From an uncultured Kineosporia sp. (GTDB lineage Bacteria; Actinomycetota; Actinomycetes; Actinomycetales; Kineosporiaceae), in the NCBI GenBank assembly GCA_937859855.1, contig CALMAR010000100.1, positions 1-6,279 on the forward strand: a stretch of 6,279 nucleotides of DNA, in the 5' to 3' direction. A program made the position numbers and the translations under genes. Under the pieces are notes generated by a model. That model saw only the letters and a list, made by a program, of their open reading frames with translations, was not told where the DNA came from and searched no databases. Below, in pieces: positions 1 to 5,794 of the stretch (positions are counted from its first letter, which is position 1; each line of letters opens with the position of its first letter).

Positions 1-476
1 CTCCACACCCGTTGAACCAGCCGCAGCAGTGCGCCCCCGCCCGCGGCGACCAGCAGCTGCCACAGCAGCACCCCGGCCGCGACCGCCATCAGGGCGGCGG
101 TGCCCGCGGCCAGCGGGCCGCTCGCGGACTGCCCCGGTGCACAGCTGACCGCAGGCCGCAGCAGAGCGACGTGTAGCCCAGCCTGTGCGCCGCGCCCCAT
201 GGCCGGCAGGCACCCGGTAGAGGGTTCGCCGAGGGCCAGATACACCACCAGATGCCCAGCCAGCTGGACGCCAGTGAGCTCTGCGATCAAACCGGCTCGT
301 GAAGGCCCGGTGGCCGGCCGGCGACGAGCGCGGCGATCCGCCCCGGACCCGGCCAGCACCGCGATCAGCCCAGCCAGAATCACCGCGGGGGCGGGAGGTG
401 CTGATCCGGTCACCAGCAGGTGCGCGAGCACCACCGAAGGGACGGTGATCAGGGGGAATCCCGCCGTCCGCAGCAC
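1..476 (-). CDS. Small multi-pass membrane protein, N-terminal part (runs off left edge)
   Basis: Reading the complementary strand from a GTG at 476 gives 158 uninterrupted codons up to the window edge, so the 3' end is missing. The product is hydrophobic, with about four likely membrane helices at residues 5-22, 26-44, 61-83 and 123-146. An Arg-rich loop (RRARRR, 48-53) follows helix 2. Helices carry single His residues at 19 (AHLL) and 75 (QLAGHL), with another at 102. Codons from the GTG onward have mostly G/C third positions. The frame stays open upstream to an ATG at 543-545, adding 23 residues, but that stretch has poor codon use, so I prefer 476; neither start has a clear Shine-Dalgarno. 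From memory it resembles short actinobacterial membrane proteins with conserved His found near copper-related genes (YcnI/CopC-like); that link is weak. No function is assigned. It is divergent from hisF. Confidence 0.62.
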   Translation of the reverse strand, partial: MLRTAGFPLITVPSVVLAHLLVTGSAPPAPAVILAGLIAVLAGSGADRRARRRPATGPSRAGLIAELTGVQLAGHLVVYLALGEPSTGCLPAMGRGAQAGLHVALLRPAVSCAPGQSASGPLAAGTAALMAVAAGVLLWQLLVAAGGGALLRLVQRVW

Positions 477-576
477 CGGACCACAGTGGGCCCCGTTCCT
501 GGGAACTTCCTGAGCCTGAACTGGCCACAGCCTGCGCAATGGCATCTGCGTTGCTCATCGTCAGATCGGGGACCCC

Positions 577-582
577 TACGAT
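577..582 (+). promoter_or_regulatory. Candidate -10 element of a leaderless hisF promoter
   Basis: The hexamer TACGAT fits the actinobacterial -10 pattern TANNNT. Exactly six bases separate it from the GTG at 589, so transcription would begin at or next to the start codon and give a leaderless mRNA. No convincing -35 is seen at the usual distance; TTGCTC at 551-556 would need a 20-base spacer. The placement relative to the GTG is what supports the call. The alternative is ordinary leadered translation from the GTG at 595 using GAGG at 583-586. Confidence 0.45.
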
Positions 583-588
583 GAGGCA

Positions 589-1359
589 GTGCCGGTGGCC
601 ATTCGAGTGATTCCGTGCCTCGACGTGGATGCGGGCCGGGTGGTCAAGGGAATCAATTTCGCCGGGCTGCGGGACGCCGGTGACCCGGTCGAGCTGGCCC
701 GCCGGTACGACGCCGAGGGGGCCGACGAGCTGACCTTCCTCGACGTCACCGCGTCGTCGTCGGGCCGGGAGACGATGTACGAGGTGGTGAACCGCACCGC
801 CGAGCAGGTGTTCATCCCGCTCACCGTGGGTGGCGGGGTGCGCAGCGTGCAGGACGTCGATCGGCTGCTGCGGGCCGGAGCGGACAAGGTGGGGGTGAAC
901 ACCGCCGCGATCGAGCGCCCGGAACTGATCAGGGAGGTCGCGCATCGGTTCGGTGCTCAGGTGCTGATGCTGTCGGTGGATGCCCGGCGCTGCCCGCCGG
1001 GCCAGGCAACCACCTCCGGATTCGAGGTGACCACCCACGGTGGCCGGCGCGGCACCGGAATCGACGCGGTCGAGTGGGCAGCGCGGGGGGCAGCGCTGGG
1101 TGCGGGTGAGGTGCTGCTGAATTCGATGGACGCCGACGGCACCAGGAACGGCTTCGACCTGGAGATGCTGCGAGCGGTCCGGGCTGAGGTGGGGGTGCCG
1201 CTGATCGCCAGCGGAGGCGCCGGTGCGGTACAGCACTTCCCGCCCGCAGTGGCGGCCGGTGCCGACGCCGTGCTGGCGGCCAGCATCTTCCACTTCGGCG
1301 AGGTCAGCATCGGCGCGGTCAAAGAGGCTCTGCGCATGACCGGTGCACCGGTCCGGTGA
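589..1359 (+). CDS. hisF: Imidazole glycerol phosphate synthase cyclase subunit HisF
   Basis: HisF is the cytoplasmic cyclase half of the HisF-HisH complex. It combines PRFAR with ammonia from HisH glutaminase to give imidazole glycerol phosphate and AICAR, the fifth step of histidine synthesis. The 256-residue product is full length for the family and a (beta/alpha)8 barrel. The N-terminal [16 protein letters not shown] carries catalytic Asp12; the second catalytic Asp is Asp131 in LSVDARR. Phosphate-binding loops appear as GGG (81-83), NTAA (104-107), DGT (183-185), ASGGAG (207-212) and AAS (230-232). The wording [17 protein letters not shown] is typical of actinobacteria. The GTG at 589 is supported by the TACGAT element; a GTG at 595, two codons later, has GAGG eight bases upstream and gives an equally good N-terminus. 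No hisH or hisA lies upstream; the neighbour there is on the opposite strand, so hisF probably has its own promoter. Confidence 0.97.
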   Translation: MPVAIRVIPCLDVDAGRVVKGINFAGLRDAGDPVELARRYDAEGADELTFLDVTASSSGRETMYEVVNRTAEQVFIPLTVGGGVRSVQDVDRLLRAGADKVGVNTAAIERPELIREVAHRFGAQVLMLSVDARRCPPGQATTSGFEVTTHGGRRGTGIDAVEWAARGAALGAGEVLLNSMDADGTRNGFDLEMLRAVRAEVGVPLIASGGAGAVQHFPPAVAAGADAVLAASIFHFGEVSIGAVKEALRMTGAPVR

Positions 1360-1554
1360 GCCGAACGGGATTCAGCCAGGGCGCCGGCCGGTGCGCCGGG
1401 CCACTGCGGGCGGGCCCTGGTCCGGCGCGGCGCCCGGCTCCGGAATGCCACGGCATCGGCTCACCTTGAAACACCCAGTGCCGCTCCGGCCGGCCGCAAC
1501 GGCCCAGACCGGATGCCCTACTCCGCCTTGGATCAATGAAGGAGAACTGCTCCC
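1360..1554. other. 195-bp intergenic gap between hisF and the ABC pair
   Basis: No gene is supported here. The first half is very GC-rich and can fold in more than one way. CCAGGGC at 1376-1382 pairs with GCCCTGG at 1414-1420, enclosing a small hairpin (CCGGC 1384-1388 with GCCGG 1395-1399). Alternatively GGGCGCC at 1379-1385 pairs with GGCGCCC at 1429-1435, which excludes the first pairing. There is no T-run, so this is not a standard intrinsic terminator. A short inverted repeat, ATGCC-AC-GGCAT, lies at 1445-1456. I see no clear promoter hexamers. AAGGAG at 1539-1544 is the ribosome-binding site of the next gene. Confidence 0.5.
1539..1544 (+). promoter_or_regulatory. Ribosome-binding site of the first ABC gene
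   Basis: AAGGAG is a near-perfect Shine-Dalgarno sequence, ten bases before the GTG at 1555. It decides the start: without it, in-frame starts further in (for example the ATG at codon 34) would be tempting, because the first 30 residues look unstructured and contain a repeat. Confidence 0.75.
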
Positions 1555-3510
1555 GTGTCCGCCGCCGGTGCCGATCTGAACGATCGCAGTGCCGATCTGA
1601 ACGATCGCACCGTCCCGCGGGGCACGGTCGCGGGCGGGCTGCGGGTGGTCGCGATGGGCGCCCGGATGGAGCCGCTGGCGTTCACGGCCGCGGTGATCGG
1701 AAGCGCGCTCTACGGGATCGGCACCGCCGGTAGCGGCTGGTTACTGGGCCGGCTCACCAGCCGATACCTGCAGCCGGCCTTCACTGACGGCCGGATCAGC
1801 GGGCACGACCTGATGACCGTGGGCGGCTCGCTGGCCGGGGTGGCCACCCTGACCGCCCTCGCGGTAGTGGCCCGGCGGATCGCGGCCGGTATCACCATGT
1901 TCCGCCTCCAGGCCCGGCACCGGCGCGAGGTCACCCGGCAGTACCTCCGGCTGCCGCTGGAATGGCATCACCGTCATCCGGCCGGTCAGTTGCTGTCCAA
2001 CGCGAACGCCGACGTGGAAACCACCTGGCAGGTGATGGCCCCGCTGCCGCTGGCGCTGGGCGTGATCGTGATGCTGCTGGTCGCGATCATCGCGATGCTG
2101 TTCGCTGACCCGGTGCTGGCCCTGATCGGGCTGCTGGTGCTGCCCAGCGTGATGGTCGCCAACACGCTCTACCAGCGCCGGATGTCGCCTGCCGTGACCA
2201 GCGCTCAGCGGCTGCGGGCGCAGGTGTCAGCGGTGGCGCACGAGAGCTTCGAAGCGGCCCTGGTGGTCAAGAGCCTGGGCCGCGAGGCCGCCGAGACGCA
2301 GCGGTTCGCCGGGTCGGCCAACGAGCTGCGGGCGGCCAACGTCCGGGCCGGTCAGGTCCGCTCGGTCTTCGATCCAGTGATCGACGCCATCCCCACGATC
2401 GGCATCCTGGCGGTGCTGCTGGCCGGCACCTGGCGGGTCGCCCGCGGTGCGGCCGGAACCGGCGACGTGGTCCAGGTCGCCTATCTGCTCGGCCTGGTCT
2501 CCTTCCCGCTGCGGTCCATGGGCTGGGTGCTGGGCGAGCTGCCCCGGACCCTGGCCGGATGGAACCGAGTCAGTTCGGTGCTCAGCGCGACCGGCGAAAT
2601 GCCGTACGGCACCGCCATCCTGGACGGCGATCGGCCGGTCGATCTGGCTCTGAGTGACGTCAGCTACGCGCACCAGGGCGGTGAGGAGCCGGTGTTGCGA
2701 GAGGTCACCCTGGACATCCCGGCAGGCCGCACCGTGGCGGTCGTTGGCCCGACCGGATCGGGCAAGAGCACACTGGCCGGCCTGATCGTGCGGCTGACCG
2801 ATCCGAGCACCGGGCGGATCGAGGCCATGGGCCTGGACATCGCCTCGCTGCGTTCCGGTGGAGTGGCGAGCTTCGCCGCCTTCGCCGGGCAGGAGACGTT
2901 CATCTTCGACGACACCATCCGCGGCAACGTCACCCTGGCCGATCCCGGCGACGCTGATACCCCCAGCGATGACCAGGTATGGGCGGCGCTGGCCCGGGCC
3001 CGGGCCGACCGGTTCGTCGCCGCCCTGCCGGCCGGTCTGGACACTCCGGTGGGGGAGCGCGGCACCCCCCTGTCCGGCGGGCAGCGGCAGCGGATAGCGC
3101 TGGCCCGGGCGCTGGTGCGCGGCCCGCGGCTGCTGCTCCTGGACGACGCGACATCCGCGATCGACCCCCGGGTGGAGGCGGACATCCTGCACGGGTTGCG
3201 GGAGACCACCTCCGGCGCTGGCGCCGGTGGAGGTGATCATCCGATCACCGTGGTGGTGATCGCCTATCGCCGGGCCACCATCGACCTGGCCGACGAGGTG
3301 GTCTACCTGGAGCACGGCCGGGTGGCGGCCCGCGGCAGCCATCAGCAGCTGCTGGCCATCAGCCCCGGATACCGGGCCCTGGTCACCGCCTACGACGACG
3401 CCGCGACCCGCCGCCAGCGGGCGACCGGTGATCCGTCCGGTCCTGGCTCCGGCTCAGCTGGCCCGGACGAGCTGGATCCACTGGATGAGCTGGAAGGGGA
3501 GCTGGCCTGA
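1555..3510 (+). CDS. ABC exporter half-transporter with degenerate ATP site (subunit A)
   Basis: A type IV (B-family) exporter subunit of 651 residues: six membrane helices, then one nucleotide-binding domain. Likely helices are near 40-65, 86-110, 161-183, 185-205, 273-295 and 303-327. In the ATPase domain Walker A is GPTGSGKST (398-406), the Q-loop Gln is 446, and the signature is a perfect LSGGQ (506-510). Walker B is LLLLD (526-530), but the next residue is Asp531 where the catalytic Glu belongs. The switch His is Tyr571 (IAYRR), and the A-loop aromatic is His373 (VSYAH). This is the non-catalytic partner of a heterodimer. A Gly-rich insert (554-560) precedes the H-loop. The C-terminus after about 620 is a low-complexity Gly/Ser/Pro then acidic tail. 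Residues 6-19 hold a duplicated seven-residue unit. The gene overlaps its partner by one base. The substrate is unknown; drug, lipid or peptide are all possible. Confidence 0.93.
   Translation: MSAAGADLNDRSADLNDRTVPRGTVAGGLRVVAMGARMEPLAFTAAVIGSALYGIGTAGSGWLLGRLTSRYLQPAFTDGRISGHDLMTVGGSLAGVATLTALAVVARRIAAGITMFRLQARHRREVTRQYLRLPLEWHHRHPAGQLLSNANADVETTWQVMAPLPLALGVIVMLLVAIIAMLFADPVLALIGLLVLPSVMVANTLYQRRMSPAVTSAQRLRAQVSAVAHESFEAALVVKSLGREAAETQRFAGSANELRAANVRAGQVRSVFDPVIDAIPTIGILAVLLAGTWRVARGAAGTGDVVQVAYLLGLVSFPLRSMGWVLGELPRTLAGWNRVSSVLSATGEMPYGTAILDGDRPVDLALSDVSYAHQGGEEPVLREVTLDIPAGRTVAVVGPTGSGKSTLAGLIVRLTDPSTGRIEAMGLDIASLRSGGVASFAAFAGQETFIFDDTIRGNVTLADPGDADTPSDDQVWAALARARADRFVAALPAGLDTPVGERGTPLSGGQRQRIALARALVRGPRLLLLDDATSAIDPRVEADILHGLRETTSGAGAGGGDHPITVVVIAYRRATIDLADEVVYLEHGRVAARGSHQQLLAISPGYRALVTAYDDAATRRQRATGDPSGPGSGSAGPDELDPLDELEGELA
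1568..1609 (+). repeat. Perfect 21-bp tandem duplication in the 5' coding end of the first ABC gene
   Basis: Two identical 21-base copies lie head to tail at 1568-1588 and 1589-1609. Each starts GTGCCGATCTGAAC and ends GATCGCA. The length is a multiple of three, so the frame is kept and the protein gains ADLNDR twice (residues 6-11 and 13-18), joined by Ser and followed by Thr. Each unit holds two GATC sites nine bases apart. It lies in the poorly structured cytoplasmic N-terminus, where a duplication would be tolerated. Confidence 0.9.
3494..3501 (+). promoter_or_regulatory. Ribosome-binding site of the second ABC gene, inside the first
   Basis: AAGGGGAG sits within the last codons of the first ABC gene, eight bases before the ATG at 3510. 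Together with the TGATG stop/start overlap it suggests coupled translation by termination and reinitiation, keeping the two subunits near equal amounts. Confidence 0.7.
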
Positions 3511-5294
3511 TGTCGACGGTCGGTACGGCCTCCGGGGTGAAGCTGGGGGCGCTGGCCACCCTGCGCCGGGGGACCAGCTACGCGCCCGAGTTCACCCGGG
3601 GCCTCGCGCTCACCCTGGGTCTGGCGCTGGTGGCGACGATGGGCCGGGTGCTGGTGCCCATCGCCGTCCAGCAGACCATCGACCGGGGCCTGATGAGTCC
3701 GGCCGGGCCCAGGCCGGGGCTGGTGGCCGGTTTCGTGGCCCTCGCCGCGGCGGGTGTGCTGATCACCGGCTGGTGCGCCTACCGGTCGAACCTGCGGCTG
3801 TTCCGTTCCACCGAGGCAGGCCTGGCCACCCTGCGGACCAAGGCGTTCCGGCATGTGCACGATCTGTCGGTGCTGACTCAGAACACCGAACGCCGCGGCT
3901 CGCTGGTGTCCAGAGTGACCAGTGACGTGGACACGATCTCCAGCTTCATGCAGTTCGGCGGCCTGATCCTGGTGTTGTCGGCCGGGCAGCTGCTGGTGGC
4001 CACGGCGCTGATGGCGGTGTACTCCTGGCAGCTGACCCTCCTGGTGTGGGCCTGTTTCCTGCCCCTGTTCCTGATCATCCCGGTGCTGCAGCGGCGGGTG
4101 TCAGCGGCCTACGCGGTGGTCCGGGAACGGGTCGGCGCGCTGCTGGCCGGGGTCTCCGAATCGGTCGTCGGCGCCAGCACGATCCGCGCCTACGGGGTGC
4201 AGGCCCGTACCCAGCGGCGGGTCGATCAGGCGATCGACGCGCATCGGATCGCCTCCACCCGGGCGCAGTGGCTGGTCGCGGGCTCGTTCGCGGGCGGAGT
4301 GTGGATGTCCGGGCTGGTGGTCGCCGCGGTGGTGGTGACCGGAACCCTGCTCGGGGTGGATGGCCAGATGACCCTGGGCCGCCTGCTGGCGGTGCTGTTC
4401 CTGGTCCAGTTGTTCGTGACGCCGGTGCAGGCCGGAACCGAGGTCCTGAACGAGCTGCAGAACGCGGCGGCCGGCTTCCGCCGGGTGCTGTCCGTGCTGG
4501 ACACGCCGGCCGATGTGGCCGATCCGGGGGATCAGGGCCTGGTGCTCCCGCGCGGGCCGATGAGGATCGAGTTCGAGCACGTCTCGTTCTCGTATCCCGG
4601 CGGGCCGGAGGTGCTCAGCGACGTCCACCTGAGCATCGATCCGGGACTGCGGGTGGCGATCGTGGGGGAGACCGGCTCGGGGAAGACCACGATGGCCAAG
4701 TTGCTGACCCGGCTGATGGACCCGGTCAGCGGGCGGATCCGGCTGGACGGCGCCGATCTGCGCGAGATCAAGTTCGGCAGCCTCCGGGACCGGGTGGTGA
4801 TGGTGCCGCAGGAGGGCTTCCTGTTCGACGCCAGCCTGGCCGCCAACATCGCCTGGGGCAGCACCGGAGCGACCCGGGACGACGTGACCCGGGCACTGGC
4901 CGAGCTGGGCCTGCTGGGCTGGGCCGAGTCGCTGCCACACGGCCTGGACACCCCGGCCGGGCAACGGGGTGAATCGCTGTCGGCGGGGGAGCGGCAACTG
5001 GTCGCGCTGGCCCGGGCCTATCTGGCCGATCCTGATCTGCTGGTGCTGGACGAGGCCACGTCGGCCGTCGATCCGGCCACTGAGGTGCGTTTGCAGACCG
5101 CCCTGGAGAGCCTGACCAGGGGCCGGACCGCGGTCGCGATCGCGCACCGGCTGAGTACGGCGGAGGCGTCCGACCTGGTGATCGTGGTCGACCACGGCCA
5201 GGTGGTGGACACCGGATCGCATCGGGAGCTCCTGGACCGAAGTAACGTGTACGCGCGGCTGCACGCTTCCTGGAGCAGCCTGACCTCGGTCTGA
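3510..5294 (+). CDS. ABC exporter half-transporter with intact catalytic residues (subunit B)
   Basis: A 594-residue exporter subunit with the usual membrane domain followed by an ATPase domain. Likely helices are near 31-53, 70-90, 150-170, 173-192, 255-281 and 288-306, with the coupling-region motif GASTIRAYG at 221-229. Walker A is GETGSGKTT (386-394), the Q-loop Gln is 434, Walker B LLVLD (510-514) is followed by catalytic Glu515, the switch His is 546 (IAHRLST) and the A-loop Tyr is 362 (VSFSY). The signature motif is altered to LSAGE (490-494), which should disable the site it completes in the partner. Subunit A supplies LSGGQ to this subunit's good Walker motifs, so only that site should hydrolyse ATP well. 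The arrangement matches the TM287/288 and BmrC/BmrD type. The last residues, LTSV and the stop, are encoded by the first unit and the start of the second unit of an 11-bp tandem repeat. Confidence 0.95.
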   Translation: MSTVGTASGVKLGALATLRRGTSYAPEFTRGLALTLGLALVATMGRVLVPIAVQQTIDRGLMSPAGPRPGLVAGFVALAAAGVLITGWCAYRSNLRLFRSTEAGLATLRTKAFRHVHDLSVLTQNTERRGSLVSRVTSDVDTISSFMQFGGLILVLSAGQLLVATALMAVYSWQLTLLVWACFLPLFLIIPVLQRRVSAAYAVVRERVGALLAGVSESVVGASTIRAYGVQARTQRRVDQAIDAHRIASTRAQWLVAGSFAGGVWMSGLVVAAVVVTGTLLGVDGQMTLGRLLAVLFLVQLFVTPVQAGTEVLNELQNAAAGFRRVLSVLDTPADVADPGDQGLVLPRGPMRIEFEHVSFSYPGGPEVLSDVHLSIDPGLRVAIVGETGSGKTTMAKLLTRLMDPVSGRIRLDGADLREIKFGSLRDRVVMVPQEGFLFDASLAANIAWGSTGATRDDVTRALAELGLLGWAESLPHGLDTPAGQRGESLSAGERQLVALARAYLADPDLLVLDEATSAVDPATEVRLQTALESLTRGRTAVAIAHRLSTAEASDLVIVVDHGQVVDTGSHRELLDRSNVYARLHASWSSLTSV

Positions 5295-5367
5295 CCTCGG
5301 TCTGACCTCGGTCTGACCTCGGTCTGACCTCGGTCTGACCTCCGTCTGACCTCCGTCTGACCTCTGG
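5280..5367 (+). repeat. Tandem array of an 11-bp unit, about eight copies
   Basis: Five perfect copies of CTGACCTCGGT occupy 5280-5334, two copies of CTGACCTCCGT follow at 5335-5356, and a decayed copy CTGACCTCTGG ends the array at 5367. There are no spacers. The array begins inside the second ABC gene, whose stop TGA (5292-5294) is in the second unit. Because 11 is not a multiple of three, the array puts TGA in all three plus-strand frames within 33 bases. One unit is close to one helical turn, so every copy faces the same side of DNA. The array ends 61 bases before the hisI start. It may be a slippage minisatellite or a set of protein-binding iterons. Confidence 0.95.
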
Positions 5368-5428
5368 GGCTGACCCCATCCGGGCAGTTCGATCGGCCGG
5401 GCGGGCCAGCGGTGGGAGAATCGCCGCC

Positions 5429-5794
5429 GTGACCCTGGCTCCGGAGCTGGCTGACCGGCTCAAGCGCGATCGCGATGGCCTGATCTGCGCCGTCGTCCAG
5501 CAGTACGACACCCGTGAGGTGCTGATGGTCGGCTGGATGGACGACGAGGCGCTGGACCGCACCCTGACCTCCGGGCGGGCGCACTACTGGAGCCGGAGCC
5601 GGGGAGAGTACTGGCGCAAGGGCGACACCTCCGGGCACGTGCAGTACGTCAAGGCGGTCGCCCTGGACTGCGACGGGGATGCGGTGCTGGTCAGCGTGGA
5701 TCAGGTCGGCGCCGCCTGCCACACCGGCGACCGGACCTGTTTCGACGCAGGCCCGCTCGGCGCCGGGTCCGGCGATGCGGCGGAGGCGCGATGA
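5429..5794 (+). CDS. hisI: Phosphoribosyl-AMP cyclohydrolase HisI
   Basis: HisI hydrolyses the N1-C6 bond of phosphoribosyl-AMP to give ProFAR, the third step of histidine synthesis, in the cytoplasm. The 121-residue product is the single-domain type without a fused HisE, the usual form in actinobacteria. The three zinc-binding cysteines are spaced exactly as in the family: Cys81, Cys97 and Cys104 (C-x15-C-x6-C, in DCDGD, ACHTG and RTCF). The metal-binding Asp residues are 80, 82 and 84. Other family blocks are [12 protein letters not shown] (31-42) and [18 protein letters not shown] (53-70). The GTG start has GGGAG (5414-5418) ten bases upstream. The last about 14 residues are a variable Gly/Ala-rich tail. 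The stop overlaps the trpE start as ATGA, implying translational coupling. The gene follows the 11-bp array, from which it may be separately expressed or read through. Confidence 0.96.
   Translation: MTLAPELADRLKRDRDGLICAVVQQYDTREVLMVGWMDDEALDRTLTSGRAHYWSRSRGEYWRKGDTSGHVQYVKAVALDCDGDAVLVSVDQVGAACHTGDRTCFDAGPLGAGSGDAAEAR

Noticed and set aside
100..513. Plus-strand open frame of 137 codons opposite the membrane-protein gene
   Set aside because: Its product is Arg/Pro/Ala-rich without family motifs, while the complementary frame gives clear membrane helices and better codon use.
1..558. Second minus-strand frame from the ATG at 556-558 (beginning MSNADAIAQ)
   Set aside because: It also stays open, but after the first 30 residues it becomes Arg/Gly/Pro-rich with no hydrophobic segments. 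I considered a frameshift joining it to the membrane frame, but the membrane frame needs no repair from 476 or 545.
1466..1471. TTGAAA as a -35 element for the ABC genes
   Set aside because: No plausible -10 hexamer lies 16-19 bases downstream; that stretch is pure G/C.
1343..1579. Plus-strand 78-codon frame between hisF and the first ABC gene
   Set aside because: It starts inside hisF and ends inside the ABC gene, has no ribosome-binding site of note and no family resemblance.
2227..3342. Long minus-strand open frame (371 codons) inside the first ABC gene
   Set aside because: It is Gln/His/Gly/Pro-rich shadow coding, typical of the antisense of high-GC genes; the plus strand has all ABC motifs.
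4101..5264. Minus-strand open frame (387 codons) inside the second ABC gene
   Set aside because: Same reason: a compositional shadow of a certain ABC gene, with no recognisable domain.
5280..5367. CRISPR array
   Set aside because: The units are only 11 bp, directly abutting, with no spacers and no cas genes.
5365..5378. Terminator-like hairpin TGGGG-CTGA-CCCCA after the second ABC gene
   Set aside because: A five-pair stem with a tetraloop is visible, but no T-run follows and such short stems are common at this GC content. It may contribute weakly but I cannot support a terminator.
5416..5421. GAGAAT as a leaderless -10 element for hisI
   Set aside because: It lies seven bases before the GTG but lacks the TA start of the TANNNT pattern, and the overlapping GGGAG serves as an ordinary ribosome-binding site.
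4768..5722. Minus-strand frames containing a repeated [11 protein letters not shown] peptide
   Set aside because: The peptide repeat is just the 11-bp array translated on a strand where it has no stop codon. The frames run across two certain plus-strand genes.
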